Assembly (NCBI RefSeq): GCF_029589055.1
Contig: NZ_JARQZP010000007.1
Location: forward strand, 1,116,001 to 1,180,000
Reading direction: 5' to 3'
Origin: Vibrio hannami
Lineage (GTDB): Bacteria > Pseudomonadota > Gammaproteobacteria > Enterobacterales > Vibrionaceae
Length of the DNA: 64,000 nucleotides
The notes beneath the pieces were generated by a model, which did no database searches, was not told where the DNA came from, and saw only the letters and a list, made by a program, of their open reading frames with translations. Positions 25,957 to 34,497 of the stretch are shown here, in pieces (positions within the stretch are counted from its first letter, which is position 1; each line of letters starts with the position of its first letter). The translations under genes were made by a program, and so were the position numbers.

Positions 25957-27098
25957 TGAACCTGTTTGCTATTTTTCGGGACGAGCTAAAAGCCATTTTC
26001 ACCAATCCGGTCATATTGCTGACCATCTTTGGTGGAGTATTATTTTACTCCATTCTTTACCCTCTACCATATTCTCATCAAACACCTCGTGAACAGAGAG
26101 TTACCGTCGTTAACCTGGATAACAGCTCGGTAAGCAGGCAGTTGGAGCGGATGGTCAATGCAACGCCACAAATTGAAATTGTGCAACGTAGTTACTCCGT
26201 TGAAGAAGCAAAACAGCAATTTCTTGCCGGTGAAGTGAGCGGTATTTTTGTCATCCCGCGCCACTTTTACAAAGACCTATTGTTAGGAAAGGCCCCTGTT
26301 GTCTCCTACGCTGGCGATGCGTCTTACTTTCTGGTTTATGGCACTATCGTAGAAGGCTTATCAAGAGCTACAGGAACATTAGCAGCGCAAGCAAGAGTTA
26401 GCCGGTTACTTATGGATGGTGAATCTGTTTCTGTAGCGGCTTCTCACCATTCCGCTATCTCGGGTAACCTGAAACCAACCTTTAACCCAACGGTGGGTTA
26501 TGTTAGTTACGTTGTACCGGCAGTATTCGTTCTGATATTACAACAGACGCTCATTATGGGCGTCGGGATTTTGGGTGGCTCTCAAAAGTACGGAACCGGA
26601 TATTGGAGTAAGGCATCGCCACTTTCGGTTATTCTTGTAAGAACGGTAATATTCACTGTTATCTATTACTTTTTAGCCATGTATTACATGGGATTCAGCT
26701 TCGATTTTTACCATATTGCTCGACTGTCAGAACCGGGAACCATTCTGTTTTTGCTGGCTCCATTTACCATAGCCTCGGTATTTATTGGGGTGTTCCTTGG
26801 AGCGATTTTGCCAAGGCGTGAACTGGTAACCGTTGTGGTATTAATCAGTTCTATGCCATTAGTATTTAGTGCTGGTTTTATCTGGCCTATAGAGAGTCTG
26901 CCGAAGGTTATGGTGTGGTTATCTGAGTGCTTCCCTTCAACACTAGCGATTCAGTCTTTTCTGGTCGTAAACCAAATGGGGGCGTCGATTTCTGAAGTGC
27001 TACCAAAAGTGGTTCACATGTGGGGATTAGTCTCCATTTGGGGGCTAATTGCGCTAATTACGTACAAAAAATCCTTAAAACAAATCGAGCCGGAATAA
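25956..27098 (+). CDS. ABC-2 type permease (export subunit 2)
   Basis: A 380-residue paralogue of the preceding permease with the same plan: N-terminal TM (VILLTIFGGVLFYSILYPL), periplasmic domain (QRVTVVNLDNSSVSRQLERM...; GIFVIPRHFYKDLLLGKAPVVSYAGDASYF), then about six TM segments (PAVFVLILQQTLIMGVGILGG, TILFLLAPFTIASVFIGVFLGAI, LVTVVVLISSMPLVFSAGFIWP). The ATG at 25956 overlaps the previous stop and has GGAGGGG upstream; an earlier in-frame start at 25872 is inside the neighbour and is rejected. It is the last gene of the operon, and an extragenic repeat follows. Confidence 0.87.
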   Translation: MNLFAIFRDELKAIFTNPVILLTIFGGVLFYSILYPLPYSHQTPREQRVTVVNLDNSSVSRQLERMVNATPQIEIVQRSYSVEEAKQQFLAGEVSGIFVIPRHFYKDLLLGKAPVVSYAGDASYFLVYGTIVEGLSRATGTLAAQARVSRLLMDGESVSVAASHHSAISGNLKPTFNPTVGYVSYVVPAVFVLILQQTLIMGVGILGGSQKYGTGYWSKASPLSVILVRTVIFTVIYYFLAMYYMGFSFDFYHIARLSEPGTILFLLAPFTIASVFIGVFLGAILPRRELVTVVVLISSMPLVFSAGFIWPIESLPKVMVWLSECFPSTLAIQSFLVVNQMGASISEVLPKVVHMWGLVSIWGLIALITYKKSLKQIEPE

Positions 27099-27119
27099 CC
27101 AGCTTTTATTGATAAGACT

Positions 27120-27169
27120 CGTCATCCCTGCGGAGGCAGGGATCTCAGGTTTTAGTTTATTTAGATCCC
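27120..27169. repeat. Second copy of the CGTCAT-type extragenic repeat
   Basis: It shares CGTCATCCCTGCG(G/A)AGGCAGGG and GTTTATTTAGAT-CC with the element at 874-956 but lacks the long right arm. Internally GGGATCT pairs with AGATCCC. It lies in the convergent gap and includes the stop codon of the coiled-coil gene. Confidence 0.7.
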
Positions 27170-27898
27170 AACAGAGTCTGCGATTTTCTGAATCTCCAGT
27201 AAATCCAGTTTATGCACTTCAATCATTTGATCGATTTGAGATAGATTCGAGTTAGCTTCATCCTGCTGATCACAAGATTTCTTGGTTGCATCCCATGACT
27301 TACCCTCAAGATAGCTATCGCACTCTTTTTTGTAGCGTTCTAATTTAGGAAGGATCTCTTCTCGTTCGCGCTGTAACTTATCAAGCTCTTGCTTAACAGT
27401 TAGTTCACGTTGGAATAGCTCTCTGGAACGCTCTAAAACAATGGACTGCATCTCCCCTTGCTTATTGAGGTCAGATACCTGTTTTTCGGACGCCTGTAAC
27501 TTCCCTTTCAAATCGGCTATTTGAGATTCAAGATCCAGATTTACCTTTTCCAGCTCGGTCACCATTCCCTGAGATTCTTCTAGATGCTGGCTATATTGTT
27601 TTCGTTCCTGTTCTAGTTTAGCCGTTAGCCTAGACTCGACCTCGGTATCTATTTGTGCAGCTTTCTTTTCTACCTGAACAACGACCTGTGATTTCGCTTC
27701 CTCCAGCTCCTTGACTTGATTTTCAAGGTTCTGATAAGCAGATTCCCACTTGCCCTTAGTCACAACCGAACCGACTAAACCACCAAGCGCTATACCTAGT
27801 ACAGCCGCCAAAGCAATATATAAAATCGTATGCTTATCACGCTCTTCAATGACTACAACATCATCTTCATCGTTCAATGCATCATTTTCTTTGTTCAC
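27161..27898 (-). CDS. Membrane-anchored coiled-coil protein, function unknown
   Basis: A 245-residue protein starting with GTG (GGAGAG upstream). It has an acidic N-terminus, one TM segment (residues 27-48, TILYIALAAVLGIALGGLVGSVV), then an almost continuous coiled coil to about residue 200 (ENQVKELEEAKSQ..., LDLESQIADLKGKLQASEKQVSDL), with two Cys (KECDSYL, KSCDQQ) near the end. The predicted topology leaves the coil in the periplasm or cytoplasm; I cannot tell which. I do not recognise a family. It follows a 52-residue membrane peptide by 21 bases, probably one operon. Its last residues and stop overlap the extragenic repeat. Confidence 0.75.
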   Translation of the reverse strand: MNKENDALNDEDDVVVIEERDKHTILYIALAAVLGIALGGLVGSVVTKGKWESAYQNLENQVKELEEAKSQVVVQVEKKAAQIDTEVESRLTAKLEQERKQYSQHLEESQGMVTELEKVNLDLESQIADLKGKLQASEKQVSDLNKQGEMQSIVLERSRELFQRELTVKQELDKLQREREEILPKLERYKKECDSYLEGKSWDATKKSCDQQDEANSNLSQIDQMIEVHKLDLLEIQKIADSVGI

Positions 27899-27919
27899 TC
27901 AACTCTCCGAAATCACTTC

Positions 27920-28078
27920 TTAACGCATAAGTTCGCTAAAAACGACAATTACCGTATAAACTGCAAGGCCAATAATCGCAGATATCACTACACCACGTTG
28001 TACTTTTTCGTTGGTTCTGTATTTAAACAGAAGAACGGCTAACGCTAGTAGCGTCGCTATTGCTAACAATCGAGTCAT
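27920..28078 (-). CDS. Small membrane protein, 52 aa
   Basis: An ORF beginning ATG ACT CGA with an excellent ribosome site (AGGAGG four bases before the ATG). Its product begins MTRLLAIATLLALAVLLFKY and has two hydrophobic helices (about 3-18 and 31-47) separated by a basic, polar turn (KYRTNEKVQRG). It is followed by the coiled-coil gene on the same strand, so the two probably form an operon. No family is recognised, but the two-helix hairpin and the strong ribosome site make it a credible gene. Confidence 0.72.
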   Translation of the reverse strand: MTRLLAIATLLALAVLLFKYRTNEKVQRGVVISAIIGLAVYTVIVVFSELMR

Positions 28079-28267
28079 AGATCCTCCTAACTATTTATAT
28101 TTATAGCATTTAAAAGAGTCTTTTACGTCAATTGGCGGCTAAATTGTTCGCAAATGATGAATTATTAGGCACTCATCAAAAACTGTGATGACAAACAAAT
28201 TTTTTTGTGTAAAATCCCCCGGCACAGAATAACTGCATATCACTAATTTGCAGTTGTTTGTTTCGAT

Positions 28268-28478
28268 GAAGGCTACAGGAGAAGGTGTTTTGAACTCTAT
28301 TCTTGTTAAGAATAGGTAACAAAATATCGCCGAAGAAGTAAATCTTTCAGGTGCGAAGCAATTCGCGGGGACTGTAGTTGGAGAAGCCTCTGGAGAGAGT
28401 CGTTAAATCGACCGCCGAAGGAGCAAGTCTGGTTAATTTTAACCGGGTGAAACTCTCAGGTAAAAAGGACAGAGGAGT
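28268..28478 (+). ncRNA. Tandem glycine riboswitch (two gcvT-type aptamers)
   Basis: Aptamer I runs from CTACAG (28273-28278) to its P1 partner CTGTAG (28372-28377); aptamer II from CCTCTG (28387-28392) to CAGAGG (28470-28475). Each contains the conserved core: GGAGA-, CGCCGAAG, and a (CTC/CTT)TCAGG segment. A short linker joins them. The downstream gene is an Ala/Gly:cation symporter, the arrangement of the well-studied V. cholerae switch. It senses glycine to control uptake. Confidence 0.94.
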
Positions 28479-28564
28479 GGAAAGATCTGACTATACATTT
28501 CGTATATTTGGCGCACGTAGCGCTTTCTGGTTAATACATTTATTAACCGTCCTTTCCCGCTTCT

Positions 28565-28589
28565 CCTTAAATATTTTGTTTTATTAAGG
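28565..28589 (+). promoter_or_regulatory. Shine-Dalgarno hairpin in the riboswitch expression platform
   Basis: CCTTAA (28565-28570) can pair with TTAAGG (28584-28589), which overlaps the AAGGGG ribosome site of the symporter. Another hairpin, GGTTAAT/ATTAACC (28529-28548), precedes it. This suggests control at translation initiation. Confidence 0.5.
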
Positions 28590-28596
28590 GGAATAC

Positions 28597-29973
28597 ATGA
28601 ACGATATCCAATCTTTACTTCAAACCATAGACAGCTTTGTTTGGGGACCACCACTACTAATCCTATTGGTCGGCACCGGTGTTTATTTCACTTTTAGCTT
28701 AGGCTTACTCCAGTTTCGACACCTTCCCACTGCGTTGAAGTTTGTTTTTTCAAAATCTAATAACGACAAATCAAAAGGCGATGTTTCAAGCTTTGCTGCA
28801 CTGTGTACTGCTCTATCTGCAACAATCGGTACAGGCAACATTGTTGGTGTTGCCACTGCAATCAAACTGGGTGGCCCTGGCGCGTTGTTCTGGATGTGGC
28901 TTGCTGCACTATTTGGTATGGCAACTAAGTACGCTGAATGTCTACTAGCAGTTAAATACCGCAAGACCGATGACAAAGGCCAGATGGTCGGCGGACCAAT
29001 GTACTACCTACAATACGGCGTTGGTTCAAAAGCGTTAGCGATTTTCTTCGCGATTTCTGCACTAGGTGTGGCTTGCTTTGGTATTGGTACTTTCCCACAG
29101 GTTAATGCGATTCTTGATGCATCCGAGATCTCTTTTGGTGTTTCTCGTAATACATCAGCGGTTGTGCTTACGCTTTTGGTTGCGGCAGTGACAATTGGTG
29201 GTATCAAGTCTATTGCTAACGTAGCGGGTAAAGTGGTACCTGCAATGGCTGTATTTTATGTAGCTGCATGCGCCAGCGTACTGATTTCAAATGCGGATCA
29301 GCTTTTAAATGCAATTGAACTAGTTATTGTTTCAGCATTTACATCAACGGCTGCGACAGGTGGGTTCCTTGGTGCAAGCATCATGCTAGCGATTCAATCG
29401 GGTATAGCGCGTGGTGTGTTCTCTAACGAATCTGGCCTTGGTTCTGCTCCAATGGCGGCAGCGGCTGCAAAAACGGATTCTTGTGTACGTCAGGGTCTTA
29501 TTTCAATGACTGGTACATTCTTCGACACCATCATCATCTGTACTATGACCGGTTTGGCTTTGATCATGACAGGTGCCTGGCAGAGTGACTTCGCTGGTGC
29601 GGCTATGACAACACACGCATTTGCCGTTGGCCTAAACTCTGAAACTGTTGGTCCAATGATGGTAACTATTGGCTTAATGTTCTTCGCATTTACGACAATT
29701 CTGGGCTGGAACTATTATGGTGAGCGTTGTGTAGTATTCCTGCTCGGTACAAAAGCGGTACTGCCATATAAAGTGATCTTCCTGGCTTTGGTTGCCTCGG
29801 GTGCATTTCTTCATCTGGATATGATATGGATAATTGCAGATATTGTGAATGGGCTTATGGCGATTCCAAACCTGATTGGTTTAATTGCTCTGCGCCATAT
29901 TGTTATTGAAGAGACGAAACTGTTTTTCGGGCAGACCAATTCTGAACACACAGAATATGCAAATCAGGGTTAA
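28597..29973 (+). CDS. Alanine/glycine:cation symporter family protein (AGCS)
   Basis: Sodium-coupled amino-acid importer of 458 residues with about eleven TM segments. It contains GPPLLILLVGTGVYFTF near the start, the AGCS core ALSATIGTGNIVGVATAIKLGGPGALFWMW, YAECLLAVKYR, GGPMYYLQYGVG, FSNESGLGSAPMAAAAA and GWNYYGERC. The start has AAGGGG seven bases before it. The glycine riboswitch directly upstream makes glycine (and probably alanine) the likely substrate. It is a single-gene transcription unit closed by a terminator. Confidence 0.95.
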   Translation: MNDIQSLLQTIDSFVWGPPLLILLVGTGVYFTFSLGLLQFRHLPTALKFVFSKSNNDKSKGDVSSFAALCTALSATIGTGNIVGVATAIKLGGPGALFWMWLAALFGMATKYAECLLAVKYRKTDDKGQMVGGPMYYLQYGVGSKALAIFFAISALGVACFGIGTFPQVNAILDASEISFGVSRNTSAVVLTLLVAAVTIGGIKSIANVAGKVVPAMAVFYVAACASVLISNADQLLNAIELVIVSAFTSTAATGGFLGASIMLAIQSGIARGVFSNESGLGSAPMAAAAAKTDSCVRQGLISMTGTFFDTIIICTMTGLALIMTGAWQSDFAGAAMTTHAFAVGLNSETVGPMMVTIGLMFFAFTTILGWNYYGERCVVFLLGTKAVLPYKVIFLALVASGAFLHLDMIWIIADIVNGLMAIPNLIGLIALRHIVIEETKLFFGQTNSEHTEYANQG

Positions 29974-29977
29974 CACC

Positions 29978-30017
29978 ATCGTTAGCTACTAAATAAAATC
30001 GTTAGCTACTAAATAAA
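29978..30017. repeat. 20-bp perfect tandem duplication
   Basis: ATCGTTAGCTACTAAATAAA occurs twice head to tail just after the symporter stop. The second copy merges into the A-tract of the following terminator. Confidence 0.95.
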
Positions 30018-30046
30018 AAAGGTGCCTTAATTTCAGGCACCTTTTT
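30015..30046. terminator. Rho-independent terminator of the symporter gene
   Basis: Stem GGTGCCT/AGGCACC with a 7-nt loop, flanked by AAAAAA and TTTTT, works in both directions. The T-tract touches the stop codon of the convergent minus-strand gene. Confidence 0.9.
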
Positions 30047-30347
30047 AGCATTCATAACCAGACATTATCGCAATTTTCCGCAATTCATCCGCTTTAATAT
30101 GTGTATATTTTCGGGCCAGCGATATCATAAATTGTCTTTCAACTGGATCGTTCCACCCTTTAATAACTTGCTGGTTAAGCTCCTCAACTTGTTTAGCACT
30201 TGGTTCAGCTTCATCCAGCTGATTGTAAAAGTGAAGATAACAAGCCTCTTTAGCAATATTTCTGAGCTTTACCTGACGAATTTTCCAGTAAAGACTAGTA
30301 CTTAAAATGACAAAGCCGAGCGCATAGACAAGTATCATCATCCCCAT
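30045..30347 (-). CDS. Hypothetical protein with N-terminal membrane anchor
   Basis: A 100-residue protein. One TM helix (MGMMILVYALGFVILSTSLYW) is followed by a basic, helical cytoplasmic-looking domain (KIRQVKLRNIAKEACYLHFYNQL..., RKYTHIKADELRKIA). AAGGAG precedes the ATG closely. I do not recognise a family. It is convergent with the symporter and separate from the LysE gene upstream, which lies 104 bases away on the same strand. Confidence 0.6.
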   Translation of the reverse strand: MGMMILVYALGFVILSTSLYWKIRQVKLRNIAKEACYLHFYNQLDEAEPSAKQVEELNQQVIKGWNDPVERQFMISLARKYTHIKADELRKIAIMSGYEC

Positions 30348-30451
30348 TCGCTCCTTTCAGATTTACCTAAATCATACTGCTACATGAAACTGAATTGTCA
30401 GTTAAAAGCCAATCATTTGTCAGCGTAATCACTGAACTAACATTTATATAA

Positions 30452-31093
30452 TTAGTATAATTCAACTTCGTCGACTATCAACTTAAGCCCAAGCAATATC
30501 AGAACACTACCTGTAATACCTTCCATACGGGAGAGAAATTTCGGGCTAGATAACAAGCGTTTTGCAGAATGTAGAGCGCCAGACAGGGAACACTGCCAGA
30601 TCATTGCGATAACAAAATGGATTGCCGCAAGTAGCATTGATTGAATAAAGGGAGAATACTCAGGATTAATAAACTGAGGCAAGAAAGCGAGATAAAACAC
30701 CCCTGTTTTTGGGTTAAGCACATTCGACAAAAATCCCTCTCTGAAAGAACGTTTTGCTCTGAATGACTGAGTATTTCGTGTGCCAACTTCTAATTTTTCA
30801 CCCTTAGTAAATAGTGATTTAACGCCCCCAATACCAAGCCAAATAAGATACGCAGCACCTACCAACTTTAACGCCTGGAATAGTTCAGCAGACTGCAACA
30901 ATATTGCAGAAACACCAATAGCAGAAAGCAATGCATGTACAAATAAACCACAACAAATGCCTAAACTCGTGACGAAGCCATCCTTTACCCCTGCCCTACT
31001 CGTGTTTTTGATGACTAATGCGGTATCTAATCCAGGGGTTAGTGTTAATACAGTGATGGCGATAAGAAAGGCTTCAAAATTTTGAATAATCAT
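30452..31093 (-). CDS. LysE/RhtB family amino-acid exporter
   Basis: A 213-residue inner-membrane exporter with six hydrophobic segments. It contains the N-terminal signature ITVLTLTPGLDTALVIKNTSRAG, GICCGLFVHALLSAIGVSAIL, AAYLIWLGIGGVKSL, and FREGFLSNVLNPKTGVFYLAFLPQF, all typical of RhtB-type homoserine/threonine or related amino-acid efflux proteins. The specific cargo cannot be told. It is monocistronic and divergent from the M32 carboxypeptidase gene. Confidence 0.9.
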   Translation of the reverse strand: MIIQNFEAFLIAITVLTLTPGLDTALVIKNTSRAGVKDGFVTSLGICCGLFVHALLSAIGVSAILLQSAELFQALKLVGAAYLIWLGIGGVKSLFTKGEKLEVGTRNTQSFRAKRSFREGFLSNVLNPKTGVFYLAFLPQFINPEYSPFIQSMLLAAIHFVIAMIWQCSLSGALHSAKRLLSSPKFLSRMEGITGSVLILLGLKLIVDEVELY

Positions 31094-31238
31094 AAATATA
31101 ACAACTCCTTTGAGTTGGTTATATCAATATCCCTCAGTAACCACAAGTTACATTTTCGTATGGCGTTTCTTTCTCTTTTCAATACCTACTTCAGATTGAT
31201 ACACTGCATTTCTAATTACAATGTCACGGATTACAATT

Positions 31239-32722
31239 ATGAGCTCATATAACAAACTAACAGAGCATTTCAAAAAGATTTCTCATTTCAATCACCTGTC
31301 AGCTATCTGCGGATGGGATGCAGCATCTATGATGCCGGCAGGCGGTAACCAGGCTCGCTCTGAGGCAATGGCGGAGTTATCTGTCCATATTCATAAGTTA
31401 ATGACCGAGTCTCAGCTTGGCGAACTTTTCGATGAAGCCCGCGATGAATCGCTTTCTTCCCAAGAATCTGCGTCATTACGCGAGATGCAAAGGCAGTGGC
31501 AGCAGGCAAATGTTCTTCCAGAATCTCTGGTTCAGGCAAAATCCCTTGCCGGTTCTAAGTGTGAACATGCATGGCGTTCACAGCGAGGCGAAAACGACTG
31601 GACAGGCTTTGAAAAAACTGGGCCGAAGTGGTAAAGCTATCTCAGGAAGAAGCACAAATTCGCGCTCAATCTCTGGGTACAACACCTTATGACGCTATGC
31701 TTGATCTGTACGAGCCAGGAACAACAACCGAATCACTCAACAAAACCTTCGCAGACGTTAAGCAGTGGCTACCAGGTTTAATCGAAGACGTTATAGAAAA
31801 ACAGAAAGCAGAGAGCTATATCACGCCAACAGGCAAGTTCCCGGTATCTGAACAGAAAGCGCTTGGTTTAGAAGTAATGAATCTTCTCCAGTTCGATTTC
31901 AATCATGGTCGTCTGGATGAAAGTGTGCATCCTTTCTGTGGTGGTGTACCCACTGATGTTCGCCTAACCACACGTTACAACGAAGATGAGTTTGGTCAAT
32001 CACTGATGGGAATTGTCCATGAGACAGGCCACGCGTGTTATGAACAAGGTTTACCCAAAGAACTGGCGGGGCTGCCGTCTGGCGAGGCTCGTTCAATGGG
32101 TATTCACGAATCCCAGTCACTGTTCTTTGAGATGCAAGTTGGCCGTAGCGATGAGTTCATTAAGCATTTGGCAAACCAAGCTAACTCGCATTTTAATGTA
32201 GAAGATCCTAGAGTACTGTCTCTGGAAAACTTCCATAAGCTATATACTCGAGTGGAAAAAGGCTTTATCCGCGTAGACGCTGATGAGCTAACCTACCCTG
32301 CACATGTAATTCTACGCTATGAAATTGAGCGCGATTTGATCAATGGCGTAATCAAGCACACTGATGTTCCTGAATTATGGGATCAGAAGATGCAGGCGTA
32401 CCTTGGTTTGACCACAAAAGACAACTACACCAATGGCTGCATGCAGGACATACATTGGACGGACGGCGCATTTGGATATTTCCCTTCCTACACCTTAGGA
32501 GCAATGTATGCTGCTCAGTTTATGGCTGCAATGAAGACAACCGTAGATGTTGACGGTGCGATTCGAAATGGTGACCTTTCACCGATCTTTACCTGGCTAA
32601 GAGATAATATCTGGAGTAAAGGTAGCCTATTAACGACAGACGAATTAGTTAAACAAGCGACTGGAGACGTATTGAATCCATCGTTCTTTAAAGATCATTT
32701 GGAAAACCGTTACTTAAAATAG
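31239..32722 (+). CDS. M32-family carboxypeptidase Taq (frame broken by one missing base)
   Basis: Zinc metallocarboxypeptidase of broad specificity. The ATG at 31239 (MSSYNKLTEHFKKI) gives the normal N-terminus; an earlier ATG at 31221 is possible. The first part ends falsely near 31634; the rest (VVKLSQEEAQIRAQ ... ) continues one frame over. One more A in the run at 31612-31617 reads GFEKNWAEVVKLSQ and restores 494 residues, the family length. The zinc site HETGH is in GIVHETGHACYEQGLP, followed by MGIHESQSLFFE with the third ligand Glu. The C-terminal half is complete. The break is probably a sequencing error. Confidence 0.88.
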
Positions 32723-32735
32723 TAGCGAATTTTCA

Positions 32736-32772
32736 GTCCAGTACATTCACCTGAGAAGGTGATGTACTGGAC
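32736..32772. terminator. Long hairpin with GAGA loop after the M32 gene
   Basis: GTCCAGTACAT.CACCT pairs with AGGTG.TGTACTGGAC: 16 of 17 positions, GAGA tetraloop. No U-tract follows, so it may stabilise the mRNA 3' end instead of terminating transcription alone. Confidence 0.55.
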
Positions 32773-32858
32773 ATACCGCATTCTAGTAGCTCGAGCTCGG
32801 AAGTCCTACCAACAACCGCATATCGTCGATCAGCTACCTAACAATGTAACCAAACTTA

Positions 32859-33698
32859 TCATTCTAAGACTTCTTGCTGTTTAACTTTACGGTATTTCGA
32901 CATGATCTCACTTTGTGGGTGATATGCTTCAATCAAACGCTCTAGTTCGCCTTTATTTCTTAAGTTTTTATAAGAAGCGATCAAAGTATCTACTACTTCT
33001 TGCGACGTTTTCTTGCTCGCTACCACCCATAAATTCTTTGAAAGTTCGTCAATTTTCATGACTGGCTCAAACTCTTCGGGATTCTCACCATATTGTTCCA
33101 TACGGTAATAAAAGCTTTCTGCCACAAGTGGTGCGTAATCGATTCGATTTGCTTTCAATAACTTAATGGTTCTTCTACCGTAAGTAACTGGCAGAATATC
33201 TTTGGCGCCGTGTTCAATCAGGTATTCATGAAACGAACCTCCGGCCTGGGTGCCAAACCTATAATCGATAATATCTTCAATGTTATGTGGTTGAATTTTC
33301 GGGCCGTTTTTGTACTTATATAGAGTAATATCGTAAGGGGAAACTTCTCCTATCCAGTGATATTTTTCTTCCCTGGAAGGTGTTCGAGAGATAGAAAAAA
33401 ACAGCACGTTTGCCTGTGTTTCAGAAACACTAATAGCTCTTTTCCATGGGACAAAATGAATTTCGTTAATAGACATGGCCATTGATTTAGATGCATCAGC
33501 AACGAGTTCTTTCAAAAACTCAACCACATAGCCATATGCTTTATCCTCTACTTGAACCTGCAACGGAGGAAACTCATCTGTATACAGTTCTAACTGAACT
33601 TCATTAGTCATACCTGTTGCAGGGGGTACAACAGATAACAATGCAAACCAACTGAGGCTTCGTCGAATAATCTTAATCATTAGTTTTCGCTTTTCCAT
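32859..33698 (-). CDS. Periplasmic substrate-binding protein (SBP_bac_3 type)
   Basis: A 279-residue secreted protein from the ATG at 33698 (the frame opens with TTG at 33707). It has a basic N-terminus, hydrophobic core (SLSWFALLSVVPPATG) and then VQLELYTDEFPPLQVQV...GYVVEFLKELV, FVPWKRAISVS, VLFFSISRTPSREEKYHWIGEVSPY and YRFGTQAGGSFHEYL, the pattern of the amino-acid/polar ligand-binding family that in vibrios is often encoded without a transporter. No permease or ATPase gene is adjacent. It may be a sensor-linked or orphan binding protein. The ligand is unknown. Confidence 0.82.
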   Translation of the reverse strand: MEKRKLMIKIIRRSLSWFALLSVVPPATGMTNEVQLELYTDEFPPLQVQVEDKAYGYVVEFLKELVADASKSMAMSINEIHFVPWKRAISVSETQANVLFFSISRTPSREEKYHWIGEVSPYDITLYKYKNGPKIQPHNIEDIIDYRFGTQAGGSFHEYLIEHGAKDILPVTYGRRTIKLLKANRIDYAPLVAESFYYRMEQYGENPEEFEPVMKIDELSKNLWVVASKKTSQEVVDTLIASYKNLRNKGELERLIEAYHPQSEIMSKYRKVKQQEVLE

Positions 33699-33874
33699 GC
33701 GATACAACAGCAGCTAGCCATAATATATTTACGGTCTTCTATGCGAAATATTATATGCTGAAAATAGAAGTAGTTTAGCGTACTTAAATCAAGTAATTCT
33801 AAATGAGTGAGAAAGGTCGTCTTTCTGAAGCAAATTTTTAAGAAGGTCGTCACTTGCCTGTGACGTTAAATAAG

Positions 33875-33920
33875 AAAGCCAGCTAACTATATGGGTTCAC
33901 TTCAACTTAGCTGGCTTTCC
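33875..33920. terminator. Terminator of the outer-membrane barrel gene
   Basis: A 13-bp perfect stem GAAAGCCAGCTAA/TTAGCTGGCTTTC with a 20-nt loop ends 7 bases before the barrel gene's stop, on its downstream side; TTATTT follows on the minus strand. Confidence 0.7.
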
Positions 33921-33926
33921 AATTAC

Positions 33927-34409
33927 TTATAAGAAGTGAATCGTTGCAGAGATAGAAAACTGTTTGATGTCTTCTCTGTCTTTTAGCTGATACACGTTGT
34001 AACCAGCACCTACAGCTAGAGGACCGAACAAGAAATACTCTGCTCCCACGCCGTACATGATGTCTGTACCATCATCTTTTACTGCCGAGTTTTCAAAATC
34101 CCACTTATGCACACCGCCGCGCGCATAAATATGTAGCGGGCCTAAGTCTATGCTCGGACGAACTGCTAAAAATGTTGAAGTTACATCAGTATCCCCAACC
34201 AATGGCGTATCAAATGAGCCATGATCAGTGTAACCCGCTTCTATACCAATAATCGGGAGTATACCTGTACCCACATGTAGGCTTGTCGCGGTAGAAGATT
34301 CATCACCCATGTCTGACTGACCAAACATAACACCACCGTATACTAGTGAGTCTGCTGAAGCTGTGGTTGCTACACCTGTCAGCGCCAGTGCTAAGAGTGT
34401 CTTTTTCAT
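33927..34409 (-). CDS. Small outer-membrane beta-barrel protein
   Basis: A 160-residue protein starting at the ATG at 34409 (GAAGG upstream) with a clear signal peptide (MKKTLLALALTGVATTASA). The mature part alternates polar and aromatic residues in strand-like stretches (SLVYGGVMFGQSDMG, LPIIGIEAGYTDHGSF, TSTFLAVRPSIDLGPLHIYARGGVHKW, IMYGVGAEYFLFGPLAVGAGYNVYQL) and ends ISATIHFL, as expected for an eight-stranded barrel. It resembles the OmpA-like transmembrane/OmpW-size group, but no exact family is assigned. It is downstream of hrpA on the same strand, with 88 bases between. Confidence 0.8.
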   Translation of the reverse strand: MKKTLLALALTGVATTASADSLVYGGVMFGQSDMGDESSTATSLHVGTGILPIIGIEAGYTDHGSFDTPLVGDTDVTSTFLAVRPSIDLGPLHIYARGGVHKWDFENSAVKDDGTDIMYGVGAEYFLFGPLAVGAGYNVYQLKDREDIKQFSISATIHFL

Positions 34410-34497
34410 AACATACCTTCTGTTGTTAAAAAGAGGCAACGCATTACCGCTTTACCTCAAATAGTGTCATTTGTCTGACATTATGCAATATTCTTGC

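Noticed and set aside
22395..27098. Type I protein secretion system
   Set aside because: TolC- and HlyD-like genes are present but there is no ABC ATPase with fused permease and no RTX-type substrate gene nearby.
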